This document shows positions 11,117-24,800 of a DNA stretch of 64,000 nt, piece by piece. Below the pieces are notes generated by a model. It saw only the letters and a list, made by a program, of their open reading frames with translations, did not search any database and was not told the origin of the DNA. The position numbers were made by a program, and so were the translations under genes. Numbering within the stretch: position 1 is the stretch's first letter; the number at the start of each line of letters is the position of its first letter. The stretch comes from Luscinia megarhynchos (Eukaryota; Chordata; Aves; Passeriformes; Turdidae): NCBI GenBank assembly GCA_034336665.1, contig CM067565.1, forward strand, positions 82,338,858 through 82,402,857, in the 5' to 3' direction.

Positions 11117-13636
11117 GTAAGAGCTTTTCCCATTTCCCCCCCCCCCACCCCCATCTTGCTGCTGTTGTTAAGGACAAAGCAGAAGAGAGGAAAAAAATAG
11201 TTGTTGATGCCCACGTGGTTTTGTCCTGTCAAAGTAATCTTGACTGACTCATCTCAGTGAGCCTAATGGAGAGGGACATCAGGTCTCTCCCTTCAACAAA
11301 GGGAACGTGGAGAGTAGATGAGAGCACGTTTACATGTACGTGAGAGCCAGGAGAAGTGACTTAGGTCATCCCAGCTGTGGTGCAGTGCAAGGAGCTCAAC
11401 TGCAGGAGTGACCTGCTGTTATTGCTTTGCCTTTTTCCACTGTCACGTCATTGTAATGGGGACCATTTGCTCTGTCTTGTTAGCAGCTATTAAGGTGATT
11501 AAGATGAACTGAGCTGAAGGATATTTGCTTTTCCACCTTTGGGCATGGGGCAGTGCCTTCCTTTTTTTTTTTTTATTTAAGGTGGTTTTTTTGGTCTTTA
11601 TGCCTTCATTTTCTGTGGGCGATGGAATTAGGCTTGTCAGTGTTATTTTCTTGCCCTCCTGCTTTTTACACTGCAGGGAGCTGAGATGCCTGGCACTAAA
11701 TGAAGGGGAGCAGAGGGATTTTCAGAGGATTTTTGACAGCCATTGGCGTCAGCCAGTGCACTGTGTGCGTTCCCATGACACGTGATACCACTACTACTGT
11801 GAACCTCCAAGGGTGATCCTTTTCCTCACAGAAACTGAGTGTACACTCTCTGTCCTGGGGTACTGGGGACCAGTGCATTACCTAGTCAAAACAGGAGCTG
11901 CAGGATCTATTCCCTCTGTAGTTTCTATTGCTCAGTGCCTCATTCTTCAGAAGAAATAAATAGACTTAGGAGGAGCTGGGAAAAGAGAGAGTTTCTGTTT
12001 TCCAAATATGTGAATTTTAACCTTTTCCTTTGACTTGCAGCCTTATTCCTTGTCCCTTTTGTGTTCTGTGCTATGCCACCAAAGCACATTATTGTCTTAA
12101 TACTAAGTGTAAGCCTGGTTGTTTGACTTTTCCTTGTTAGCCATTATGATTTCTTCCAGAGCTGTGTTGGGACATGCCAATGAGTGAGATACCTAATGTT
12201 AACACTTGTTCATTTGGCACCTGCCTCCAATTTTTCATGAACTGATCTGGAATCTGAAACCTTTGTATGTGGTGTCACTCCCTGAAATGTGAACAGCCAT
12301 GTTTGGTTTTCCAGCTAATGTATATAGAGCCCCATAGTAATTTTGTTTTATGCATCTGGCATGTGGGAATAAGAAGTTGTTTTTTTAAGTTTGTCATGTG
12401 TTATATTACAAATGTAAATAAAACAAATTCCAGAGTGTTAGTGAATCTTCATAAATTTAGGTGTACAATGTCATTTTCATCTGTGTACGTGTTTTAATTG
12501 TCAGGTTTCAGCTGTTTGCTTAAGCATTGGTATTGAAGAGATTTTCCTTTTCATAAGGCAGCTTTTGTAGCATTCCCTTCAAAGTAATAAGCCAGCAAAT
12601 CTGAGGTACAGCCTGTATGCTCACCTTAAATCCTCTTGGCTGTGCAAAGTGTATCTGAATAACTGTGCCTAATTTTTGAAGTACAAGGAATGTATTCCTT
12701 TGTACAGCACAGGTCTCAGGAGTCAATTGCAGAGTTAGCAGCTGGAAGAAGGGAAATAAAATCCCTGAATCTATTTAGATAAAGATTCATGCTTAGAGAT
12801 GAACAAGAGCAGTGAATATGAATGTGCCTTGAAGGCTGAGCAATAAGACTGTTTTAAAATTCAGAGCTGCCTGAACTTTTTCAAGTAATTCTTTTCTCTA
12901 TAAGGATTTTGGCCAGAGTTTTCAAGTGAGGATCTCAATAATCATGTTTTCAGTGAATCTGAAGAGAGCCCTCACTGCTCAGGTCTGCAGCAGGTTGCTC
13001 CCTGTCAAACAGTGCAGCAATACCCAGGAGATGCTGTTTGGCTGTGGTTTGTTACCAGGAGCTTGCATAGCTGAGGCAGAAGACAGATTATTTGGAGGCA
13101 TAAAAGGGTTTAGCTCTGTGAATGCAAGGCATGCCTTGCCTCCAAATCATCAAATAGGACCTGGACTGTTACACTTTCAAGTGTAGATGAGGACCCCCCT
13201 CATTATCACAGTAAGGAGATTTGCTTGAAGTGCTCAAGTCTGAAAATATGAGGTCTTCCATTTTTACTGAAGGCCTGAGTTGTGTCTGTGCTTCCTGCCA
13301 TCAGTTTTTAGACTTGCTTGTGTGGTAATTCATGTCTCTCCAACTTTATTATGAAATAATGTCACATTATCTATTTTTCTAGCCAGGCTGCAAAACCCAA
13401 CTATTTGAGCAAACACCTGGGAGCATCTGAGGAATTAAGATTAAATTTTTATTTCTTTAGAGCATATAGAAAGTGGAAGACTGATTTGACATGTGCTTTT
13501 AAACTTGAAAGTAGGAGAATAATTTCTGGTTATCATTAAGAAAGTTAGAAAGTAGCTGGGAGAAAAGAACTGAAGGCCATGAGCTCTTTTCCTCCTCCAC
13601 CTTTTTGTTTTTCTTTTCTTCTTTATATGCTCTCAG
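11117..13636 (+). other. GLP1R intron 4
   Basis: A 2520-bp intron from gtaaga to tctcag. No coding feature is supported. It contains a 16-bp perfect palindrome at 13124-13139 beside an 11-bp inverted repeat (13090-13100 and 13137-13147). Confidence 0.85.
13124..13139. repeat. 16-bp perfect palindrome with p53-type half-site
   Basis: GCAAGGCATGCCTTGC is its own reverse complement. Its centre AGGCATGCCT fits the p53-family half-site pattern RRRCWWGYYY. An 11-bp inverted repeat (13090-13100 and 13137-13147) overlaps it. Confidence 0.85.
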
Positions 13637-13743
13637 GATGCACCAGAAGAACAGCTCCTGAATTTGTCCATCATATACACCATTGGATATGCTCTTTCCT
13701 TCTCTGCCCTTGTAATAGCAACTGCCATTCTTCTTGGATTCAG
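13637..13743 (+). CDS. GLP1R: GLP1R exon 5 (stalk and TM1)
   Basis: Encodes the short Asp-Ala-Pro-Glu-Glu linker and TM1, ending Leu-Gly-Phe plus two bases of an Arg codon (phase 2). Pocket residues Y148 and Y152 are present. The codon aligned to human Y145 is TCC (Ser) at 13667-13669. The acceptor is tctcag and the donor gtaact. The linker between C126 and TM1 is three residues shorter than in the human receptor. Confidence 0.95.
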
Positions 13744-16700
13744 GTAACTGGAGAAGCTTTGAAGACAGTGGACTAAAGGTTTTATGTTTTTCTATATGAC
13801 AGTATCAGACTTTGACAGAAGCATTTGATAATTTTTTCCCTCCTTCCATCACCTCATTATTTCTCTATCTTTTGTCACTTCTGTATTCCTTCCTAAAATA
13901 ATTCCTTGTCAACATGCAAGCAAAATTGCCTTATTTTTGCAGTTACCCCTGTGGAACAGGTACTTTTAATCAATTGGAATATTTTGTTAGGCAATTTTTT
14001 TTATTTCCATGAAATTTCCACTGAAAGAGGTGGTAAAAGAGAGAGATGCAAGTGTTCCTTCATGGTCTCACCTTGCAGATGAGGCACAAGTCTGAGATGG
14101 GCAAGGACATTTAGGGGAGAAAAATTTTCATCTTGCTTTGCTTGGAGTTACCCAGAGCATAGATCTCTGGCCTATATCCCAGCCCTTACGTGCAAGATGT
14201 GCAGAAATGGATTTTTGACAAAATTTTTATTTTTGGAGGACTTTCAGAAATTCTTATTTTTTTTGCAATATGAAGAGAGTCTAATTTGAAACTTGAAAAT
14301 AAAATTAAAAAGTGAAATAAATTTGCTGTCAGTGTGCCATAGTGACGTACTGAGTTCATCCAGGTTTGTGCCTACAAATTCAACAGAGCATAGAAAAATT
14401 CAAAGCACTCTTTGTTGCACAAAGTACTGTGTGTGTTTGATTAAAAAATAAAGACAAACCCCCCCCACCAGACCAAAACACAACTTCAGATTCTAATAGT
14501 GATCTTTTTTTTCTCCACTCTGTGAATGTGAGAGATGTTTTGATTCCAGCCAGGCTTTACTTCAGTTTGGGGGTGCTGAGCACAGGAAAATGATACTTAG
14601 AAAAGACAAAGATGAGATTCTGTTCTGTTGTGGGAAGGAAGTCCCTCTGCCACGAAGCTAATCCCTACAGCCAGGTCCCATCCCTTTTATGTCCTGGTGA
14701 AACTGCCTCTTAAAAAACGATAATGTTCCATGTCCTGGTACTCTCATTTGAAATCAAGTCAGGAACCTTCAGTGCTCTGATCCTTAAGAAACTTCCTTCC
14801 CTGAGTGAGGAATTATCATTGCCAGTTATTGGTAATTTGCCCTGGTGTCTCCACTACACTTTTAGCAAGGCAGTCCCTTTCCTGTCTTCCCTTCCCTTAT
14901 GCATTTAAAAAGGTCAGTCATGTCTTTTAACTTCTAATTTCCAAAATTAAAATGATGCAAGCCTTCTTACGTTGAACCATACTTTTTTAGCAGTGTTCTC
15001 CTTCCAGTGGAGAAGCATAGGTAGACAATATCAAGGAAGTTTTAAAGTGACTGCAGAAATCCAGAGATACTCACCCTCTGTGAATGCCATGTGATAATTA
15101 TGATTGGTATGTGTTGTACCTGTGCAACTTTGGGACCTTTCTGAAAAAGCACCAGATGGTCTTGAAGTCTCCAAATGTCTCCCAGGATAACTGTTTTCTC
15201 TTCATTTCACCTATCAATGACACTTCTTGAATAATCTTAGCAGCCCAAATGTAAAGGTCACAGAGAACAACCATGTACTTTTTGAAGGAAAGAAGAAATT
15301 ATGTTTTTTTGTCAGGGAACAAAGAGCAAGTTTGTCACCAAGGACTGGTAGCAGAGAGGGAATTTTGATGCCCTCACTTTTGTAGGGTGATGCTTTAGCA
15401 TTTTTCCCTTCCACTATGAAGCAGGGACTGGAGAAGTGTACACAAGTGTGTGCTTCTCATTTTGAAAGTGAGGTTCCAGGAACATCAGAGGTACCAAGAG
15501 TCTTGTTAAAACTGTGCTATCAATCCATTTTGTGTTCTCCTGTCTAAGTTTACCAGGAGACAACTTGGTCCTGGATCTCATGAAATAAGGGACTTAGCCC
15601 TGTGTGATTTGCAGTTTCTGGGTTCTGACTGGAATCTCTGCTCACATCCCCAGAGCAGCTCAGCCTCAACAAACGGGGATCAAAATCAAATTCAATGACA
15701 TGCAAATACCTCTTGGAGTTCTTGGACTTTGTATTTTGTACGAGATTTTGTATTTGTCCTTAAAGGTGATACAGCAGAGGAAGCAGTATCTCTCTAGTCC
15801 TATTTTGCATCCTCCCAAAAAAGTGGAAGGAGAGTCTGTAATTTCAGTGGTGGAAGCTGAATTAGGCCCACAACCTCATGACTGAAACAATTTGAATAAC
15901 TTGCATTGCCTGTGGCAAAAATACTCAGTAACTACTTGAGACCTATTTTCTTCAATTGCCTAATTTACATAACTATTTCAATCAGATTGAAATGTGTAGC
16001 AGTTCTGAAGGGTAGCAACAAACAAATATTGACTTTAAGGAACATAAATATTAATAATAGGTAAGTTTTGAAATAAGCTGTGATTTAAAAGTGATACAGA
16101 AAATTCTATCTGACCTATGGCAAACAAGTTGTTCTTCAATGCAAACTGCTAACTTTCAGACTAAGTCAATTTTTCTACCGAATTTTATAGAGCTGTAACA
16201 AACAGACATTTAAAGTATAAGTTTTGCTTATACTGCGAAAGTTTTGCTGGAATAATTGCCCATTACCATATGTTACATTTGTCTTTTAGCATCTTAAAAA
16301 TCATATCTAGTAACTTCCTTTGAGGTTAAGTGTGAACCCTTGCAGAGCTGAGAGAAAAATGTTTGTGAATAAGGCTGGTAAAATATTGGCAGTACTCTGC
16401 AATTGGATGACATTTACACGACTGCAGTTTCTTTTACTATCCCTTAACACGTTTTTTTTTTGACAAGTAGCAATTTTATTGTCTTTGCAGCTGGCTGCTG
16501 AAATTCAAGAGGATTTTTCCTTTGTTTTTTTTTGTTTTCAATTCTGAATGCAGAGGTGAAAAATCTGTTCCTTTTACTTCTACAGAAAGTATTTACAATT
16601 CTCCCAGAAGGCAATTTGAATACAGACTTTCTCTTGTTGTCAAAGGGTGATTTGCAGGTGGATGTTTTTTCATTGTGGGTTTGAGCACAGCCAGAACTGC

Positions 16701-17123
16701 ACTGCACACCAGTCCTGAGCTTTGCCAAGGTAAACTTGCACAGTGACACTGGGGTCAATTCAAAGCAATTAGCTTCAGCATTATGTGGAACTTGACTTTT
16801 GTAGTCCTTTCAGATAAGGCTGCTGAAAATTACTTTATTTTTACACTTTTTAAGCTTTTGAAATATTTTTTTTTCTTAACGTACCTATCTTCTTCCTTTC
16901 CCCAAATATTGGCTCTGAGGGCTGAAGTTTTGAATGTGTTTTCCTTGATAGTATTTTCTTCCCAAAGACAGTGTGAAATCCCTACAGCCATTCTCAAGTT
17001 ATGGGATTTCCTCTGGTGCCTCCTGATTTCTTACAGGGCTCATTGTTCCCTCTCTCAGTCCTGTGTCTGATGTTGCACCTTTTATGTAGGTAGTGGATTG
17101 TGACAATATTTTTCTTTTTACAG
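13744..17123 (+). other. GLP1R intron 5
   Basis: A 3380-bp AT-rich intron. I see no repeat family or gene in it that I can name, only short homopolymer runs. Confidence 0.85.
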
Positions 17124-17277
17124 ACATCTGCATTGCACAAGGAATTACATTCACCTGAACCTCTTCACCTCTTTTATCCTCCGGGCTATATCTGTTTTCA
17201 TTAAAGACTCGGTGGTGAAGTGGATGTACAGCACAGCCACACAAGAATACCAGTGGGAAGGACTTATAGCCTTCCAG
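17124..17277 (+). CDS. GLP1R: GLP1R exon 6 (ICL1, TM2, ECL1)
   Basis: Completes the split Arg codon, then encodes His-Leu-His-Cys of ICL1, TM2 with H180 and R190, and K197-D198 at the top of TM2. ECL1 carries W203 and W214. The acceptor follows a good pyrimidine tract (tttttacag); the donor is gtaagg and leaves phase 0. The sequence agrees closely with mammalian GLP1R; the variable positions are mostly in ECL1. Confidence 0.97.
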
Positions 17278-18696
17278 GTAAGGGCAGACACTGTGGCTGT
17301 TCTTAGGATATTGGAGTCATCACTGTGGTGTGTCTGCATGACAGCAGGTGATTTAATTCTTTAGTTTATGACATGTTTCTCTACCTGTGGGAAGTTCACC
17401 CCCACTAGACAGAGGAACAAGAAGCTGATCTTTTTGCATACATGCACATACACCAATGCCCATATCTTCTCTCTATGCTGCAGTTTATTTCTTTCTAGCA
17501 GTGACAAGAGGACATTTATTTTCCTAAGCCAGCACTTCTGTGATAGAACTGTCTGTCTAGTCAGTTGCTTGTCCACCTGCTAAGTTGGTTGCTCTTGGTT
17601 ATCTCTATATAAGCTCTTGATGACAGGAAAAAAAGGAAGCATCTGATTAAAATGCAAATTTGAAAGCAGTTAGAAAAGCTTTGGAGGAATGGGCTAATTA
17701 AATACTTCTAATTGATGAGAGAGGATATATAACTCCTTTATAAATAATGATGAAAGCATGCCCTTCCCCATTTGGATTTGGAATGCAAAATGTACTTGAA
17801 ACCTCAAAGAAAGGTAGCTTTATTATCTGTATAGCTCTTGTGACTCTAAAACATGGGTCCAGCATTTGCTGCTGCAGTTGGAGTGTTAAAGGCAAACTCT
17901 CCTGATGCATCCTTAGTGCCCATCTTTTTCTGACACTGCCTAAGGCAGAAGTGCTAAAATGACTTAGTGAATCTCATACAATGGTTGATTTTTTTTTCTC
18001 GTCTGCAATTTGTCAGTTGTCAGAAAATAATATTGTAAAACACATCTTAAATGGTTTGGAAATGCTCGTATTGGATTGTCAGTCATTTCCTCTTTCCATA
18101 AAGCGTAGACTTTATGATTTTACACACGGTTTATTCAACAGTGGTTTCATCAGGTCTGATGGATATATTAATTAGGTGATCAGGTTTCTTACGTAACTAA
18201 AACCCTGCTGATCATCTCTGTAATTTACCAGCTGTGAAAGAATTTGCACTTAAATTTGCACTGGGCAACATTGCTATTCTATGAAAATATCCTTTGCTTT
18301 GCCAAATAGTCAACCTTATGGCATCCACTCTTTTCTTTTTAATAGAGAAATTCTCAACTGCAATATGAAAGTGAAAGATTCACTGACTGTGGTTGATATA
18401 GTACCTTTCACTTGTTCTTTTCATCTTTATTCATGCTTTTCAAAATAAAATCCATTGCTTATTGAGGGGAAAATACAGAACATGTACCTTTTTTTTTAAG
18501 GAGTAATATTGTTTAAAGCATCTGTCTGCTGTGTATAGCACCTAATACTGGCTTCTGTCCATTCAGCAATGAAATATGTGATGTGTTTAGCAAGCTCTTT
18601 TTTTGAGGAGCAAAGAGAAGCCAGTCTTTTGAGCTGGTATCCTTTGATTCTCAGTCCCACTTGTGTTACTTTGGGCTGTGCTCTTTTCTGTCACAG
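17278..18696 (+). other. GLP1R intron 6
   Basis: A 1419-bp intron without recognisable genes or interspersed repeats. Confidence 0.85.
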
Positions 18697-18856
18697 GAAT
18701 CACTCAGCTGCCGTTTGGTCTTTGTGATGATGCAGTATTGTGTGGCTGCAAACTACTACTGGCTGCTGGTGGAGGGCATGTACCTGTACACCCTGCTGGT
18801 GCTGTCGGTCTTCTCCGAGCAGAGGATTTTCCGCCTTTATCTCTGCATTGGCTGGG
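18697..18856 (+). CDS. GLP1R: GLP1R exon 7 (TM3, ICL2, start of TM4)
   Basis: Starts Glu-Ser-Leu-Ser-Cys, the cysteine (C226) that bonds to ECL2. It continues through TM3 with Q234, N240 and the conserved E247 in [15 protein letters not shown]2, and the start of TM4 up to Ile-Gly-Trp plus one base. The acceptor is gtcacag and the donor gtgagt, leaving phase 1. The next exon completes the Gly of the GWG motif. Confidence 0.97.
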
Positions 18857-21800
18857 GTGAGTTGGTTTTCCTGTTTGTCCTCCTGTGGCTGCGCTGGCAG
18901 AGGGTATAACAGCAAAACTTGTGTCCTAGTGCTTCCCGGTTCAAGTCCTGCACTCTGCATTCCCTTTTTGTTACCATTCTCGTGCCTTATGTGGGCTGGA
19001 GGTCACAGCTCCTGGATACTCATGGTGCAGAGGCTGTGGGACACCACAGAAATTCACCAAACCAGTGGCAAGCTACTTTTCCTGCTTCCCAGGACAAATT
19101 ATATATAGGTGGTTCCAGCTGGGTGTGGACTTTTCTAGACTGCTCTGCTTCATCTCCTGAAAGTTTCCCATTGCATTTAAAGACAAGCTAACTACTTGTG
19201 GTGCAAAACAGCGATGGTGCTTTGCATCTGGGCCAAGACAACAGTAGAGAAATGGTGACAGCGTGAGAGGGAGATGCAGAGGGACTTCTGAACAAGGGGC
19301 TGCTAGCAGGGAGGTGTCAGGTTGGCTTAGTGGGCAGAGCAGGTCAAACAGGGATTGTCTGGGAAAAAAGGGTCAAGGGTGCATGTGCCATGGGCATGTG
19401 TGTGCTTGAAATGAGGATTGTGATGCCTTGAAATCAGCTGGTGGACCAAGGGTCACCTTCTGTAGAAAGGCTAAAGCTTTGGTTCTTTCAGTGTGTAGCT
19501 CACCTGAAAATGCATTACAGTTTGGGGTTAATCCTATTTTTGGAGTGATCTTGCATGTACTTTTATTGCATTCTCTCCCTTCTCTACCCTGCCCTTTTGG
19601 TGGAATCAGGCCACTTCTGGAAAGATGAAAGTAAATCCAAGTCAATATTATAAGTACTTTCACAGATGCCAGTTTGAACATTTAAATTGCTTTGAGTCTC
19701 CTCCTCTCTCTATGGATTTCAATTGTGAATATTTTAGCAAATTAGTTAACTGGGAAAATGCACGTAAATGTCATATTATTGTGAGTTACCTAATACTACA
19801 AAAAAGTGATATATAAGGAGAAAAAGTTTTCTGGCATATTGATAGGAATAAATAATTAAATGCAAATAGTAGCAGTTTCCTGCTGGAGAGTTTTATTTCA
19901 AGTTCTCTGTCTTCCATATTCTTTCATGACAGGCATGCAGCAAAAGCAGCACCATTTTGTTTAACATTTGAACTATATATTTTAATTAGACCCTCAATTT
20001 AATTTTAAAAAAAGGGAGAGGGGGAGCTATCCTAAGCACTGACTGAGGTCATGAAAGGAAATGGAAAAGAAATTAGAACAAAATTATATCTAGTCAAATC
20101 CTGAGGGGATTGTGTTGTTTTATAAGAAAGAGGTTGCTTTTTGTCCAAATCACTTCTCTTTAGAGTTCTGCAAATGCAGAAGGCAGGAACAGTTGATGTT
20201 ATTTTGGTTTTGTTCTTCCTTTACAAAGGTGGTTTTGCTATTGTATATTGAATTTCTAGATGAGTTTGTGAAAATGAGCAGCAATGCAAGAACTTGGCAC
20301 TAGATACATGGGTTTCATCCAAGCTTCCTAGAAAAGCTCTCTCTGTGCCATTCAATTGCTATCTGTACAGTTTCTTGCTCTTCCATATGCATCTGCAAAT
20401 CTTGCCAATGATTCTCCACCTTCAAATGCAGAAGCATCTGCTATTGCAGCATTCCCAGGTTAGTTATACCAGATAAGTTTCATCTCTAACCAGTGGAAAG
20501 GTACAAAGATTTTTCCTTTTCTTTCTGCTTTATTGGTGATTCCGTTTTTTGGGTGCTCAAGTCCCTCACCAGGTGACTTTCTGCTGTATGCAATGCTCAG
20601 AAGATTTTTATTTAATTTGATTTTTGAGCTGTATGATAGCTTCAGTGTAATGCTGAAGCTTCAAAGAGAGACAGTAGGTTCCTGTTTGAACTGATATCCT
20701 GCTCTTTGAAATAGTTAATCAACTGTAAAAATAAAGCTGGAACAAAAAATAAATATTTATTTGATTGCCAGAGCTAATTTGATATTCTGACCCTTTGTTC
20801 CATTAATGAATTGTCTTCTTACATGATAATATTTTAACTTGTTCATTTGTCATAATTAGATGAATATTTATGTGTAAAAATTTCATGTTTGTATTGCTCA
20901 AAAACATAGTCACTTCATGTTGTTATTTCTTGCAATTATAACTCGAAGATTATGATCACTCAGACATGGTGGAGTCTGCTCTCCTGAAGCCCAGGGTACT
21001 GATCTTGGTGTGCAGCCTCCTCACTGCCCTGAGGTCCTTGAATTCACCATTTCATGGTCACTGCAGCCAAGGCTGCCCTTGAGCTTCACGTTCCCCACCA
21101 GCTCCTCCTTGCTGGTGAGAGCAGGGTCCAGCATGGCACCTCTCCTCATTGGCTCCTCTGCCTCTTGGAGAAGGAATTTATCATCAGTGTGATCCAGGAA
21201 ACTCCTGGATTGCTTGTGCTCTGCTGTGCTATCCCTCCAGCAGATATCTGAGTAGTTGAAGCCCCCAAGGGGACCAGGGTTTGTGACTGCAAGGATGCTC
21301 CTGTCTGTCTACAGAAGGGCTTCCTGGTCAGGCAGCCTGCAGCAGACTGCCCTGTGATGTCACTTGTCCCTGTCCTCCCTTTAATCCTGACCCATAAGCT
21401 CCTAGTCAGCTCCTCATCCATCCCCAGGTGGAACTCCATGCACTCCAGCTGCCACTGATGTGGTGACACCCCCGTCCTGCTCTCCCTGCCTGGGCTTCCT
21501 GAAGAGCCTGTGGCATGCTGTCCCCACACTCCAGTGAGGAACCATCCCACCATGTCCCTGTGATGCCAGTGAGATCATAGCCCTGCAGGTACTGGCACTG
21601 GCATCCTGCTGGTAGAGTGGGATGGATTAAGGATCCCATTCCCCAGTAGCTTTAGTTTAAAGCCCTCTTCCCAGGCTTGGCAAGCCTATGACTAAAGATT
21701 CTCTTTCCCTTCTCTGTCAGATTCAGCCCACAGTAGACCAGTTGTTCCAAGATATTTGAAATACTTATTTGTTATATGATAATATCAGGTCAGTTCTAAA

Positions 21801-24800
21801 GTCAGTTATTAGACAGTAGTCCATTTATTATCAGTTCAAATTACTAATTATCTTTGCTGTTGAAGTGTTTATAAAGGGAAAAGTCTGTCTTGCATTATTG
21901 TACTTTACAAAACCTAGAAAAGTCATAAAATCTCAATAGAGCTATGAAAACTAATGTAGTTTCATAAATTTGGGTTCACTTATATTAACATCATATATAT
22001 TGATAGGATTCTATAAACCTTCTCTATTACTTGTGAGGTAACTGCATTCCTAATGGCCACTTGCAGAGATTTCAGGCCATACTAGGCTTCGAGATGGCAG
22101 TGTTAAATTTTTCCTATTTCATTTAATGTGGAATATGTCTTGCTTATGTCTTCTATTTCTTTGTCAAAGGAGACTTTCATACATTTGTGTCAACTTTGAG
22201 TTCCACATATCTTACTGCAAAAGACAATTGTATATTCCATTTTGAATGCTGATGGAGAAAAAAAAAGGCAGAAACACATAGCAGCATCAAAAGCCTAAAA
22301 TTTTTAATAGGTTAATGGAAGAGCAGGTGGGTGAGAGGTTTCCTTCACTCTGGGGGTCAGCACAACAGCAGCTACAACAGCTGCTGATTCACATAGTCAT
22401 TTGCACCTGCAGAAAAGAAAATCTGTTGCTATGCACTGCTGGTACCTGGTGCTTCCTTGAGAAATCCTTGCCCATGGATCTCAGTTTCTAGAGAGAAGAA
22501 AAAAAACATTTATAAGAAAGGGGTGAAAAAAAGCCCCCAGCCTAACTACAGAGCTCAAGATCATTGCTTTTTTATTTTGTTTGTTTCTCAATATGTGCAG
22601 ACTGGTCTAAATCAGTGTCCAGGACACCAACCCAGTATTCATCATGTCTGAGCCCAAGGCAGGAGTTGCTGAGCTTGATACTGATTTTCAGCTATCAGTA
22701 CTGTACTGACTAGTCTCTGGAGAAGAGCAGTCTATACTGTAAAGCTGCTGTATCAGCAGATTTTAGTGGAAAAGGGATCTGTTCACATTTAAGAGTAGAG
22801 AGGAAGGAGGAATGGGGAAACAACAGAAACATCCCACAGTGGCTTGGAGAGACATCCAGACAGGAGACCATTTTCAGCACTAAAGGCCAAGAAGAAAATG
22901 TTAATAAACAGCTAAATATTCTCTAAGCTTCGTGGCAATTTTACACCCAGTTGCACTTGCAGCAGGAAAATCACCATAAAAAATAAATAATCTGCTCCCT
23001 TCCAAGCCTTGGCAATCCAAACTTGCTCTAAGGAAGACTACTTTGAGGAATGAAGCTATTAAAAGCAGGAAGCCTGGCTGGGGTATCAAAATCTACATCC
23101 TGATTGCAAGGAAGATTTGACTGGAACAGAGCCAGAAAGAAACCTTCCTTCAGAAGCCCAGTGTGCTCTCACTGTAGCAACAGGATGCATTCATTGCACT
23201 GACCACTTCTATTTTCAAATGGAAATTCTGCTTCAGACAATGATGTAAAAATAGATTTTGTGTCCAGACTGATCTTGGTAAGAAATGCATGTCAGGAGTT
23301 CCTCTTAATCCTCTTCACTCTCTGTCTTCTAAATTACTCTTTCATCATTTTTCTCTTTTTAGGAAGAAAAAAATGTTTCATCTTTTCTTCTCACATCATC
23401 AGTGCTTTTACTCTTTTTGCATGTAGTCATATTTATTTATAATTTCTTTCAGTTCCTCATGACATCAGTCTTGTATTCCTTCATCAATCAGTTGTTCAAG
23501 TCAGAACATCTTGGATACTTTATAAGAAAAAGAAGAATGGACTTGTTCTGACAGCAGTAGTGTCCTTATGTGCTTGATTCTCTTTTAAGTTGAACTTACC
23601 ACATGTGGAAACGAGAGATGTCAGGTTCTGGCTAAAATACTGAAAACAGCCCTAAAATGCTGTGTTCCGAATATGTCCTTTAAGGGTTTCAGCAGGATGG
23701 CAGTGCTCTGGTCCTTCAGAGGCAAATCTACTTCAGGAGCAATCTCTAATCAGTGAGGATGAGGGGAGCCTCTCTTGCTCCTCATATGTCTTTCCTGAAA
23801 TTGCCTCCATGTAAAGTGAGGCAATACAATACAAAAGTACAAATATGGTGTTTGTAAGAATGGAAACTTGCTTGCATCAGTGTTAGGGGAAAGATGATGG
23901 CACGGAATAGCACCACATGGTGACACCTCTCTTGGTAATGGGGACACTGTGGGTTCCAGAACAAACCCCAGCTTTTCTGTTCTGTTACCAAAATATCTCA
24001 GACCTGTTAAATGAAGAGACTGATTTTGCATGCTGCTATCAGGACATGGTAACTTCCATTAGCAGCTGCAGGAATTTCCTGCCCCTCTCATTAGGAATAG
24101 TGGAGCATTGTGAAAATAAACCTATGCAGATTTTCTCAGCATTTTGTTCTTTTACCTACACAATCTTTTTGTCATTCTGAAAAATGATCGTTTTTCCAAC
24201 TTTTTTTTCTTACTATGCAGACACCTGGCCAGGTGTAGAATATATAAATTAGATGAAACTAAATAGGCTGTACTGCTTATTTATGCAGTGGGGTGTTAAG
24301 ATGTTGATTGACAGTTCCATTACTTTTTCATCATCCATAATATATATTATTATTGCAGGCTATAATTCAGATGCCCAGTCATTTGAAGTTGAACTTTATT
24401 AGCTGAACTGTCAGCAGGCTTATTTTCTAGTACACTTGACAGATTTCATAATCACCATGTAGTGTTCAAAGGTTTTGGGTCAGCTATCAGCCTGCAAAAA
24501 TTAACATCACAGAGTTTATCATGATCAAGCTGTTGCAGTTTCTGCCATCTTCAGCAGTGATGCCCTACAGAAGAAAAAGTGGACATTACCATTTCCAGAA
24601 TTCAGAGACATTTTCCTGATTGGTTAATCTCAGAAAAGATCCATCTCAGAGCTTTCAGTATGACAAAACAGGAAAACCAGAAAGAATTCAGCCAACACCT
24701 TGAATAAATGCCTCCTGCAAATGAGTGCAGTTTTTTTCTTGGCTATCTGATATACTTTGAATAGCAGCAGCAGGAGAAAGAAGTGTGAGACTGAAACTCA

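Noticed and set aside
10745..11200. 151-codon open frame spanning GLP1R exon 4
   Set aside because: Only 11007-11116 matches the receptor; the rest is intron that happens to be open, including a C-homopolymer after the donor.
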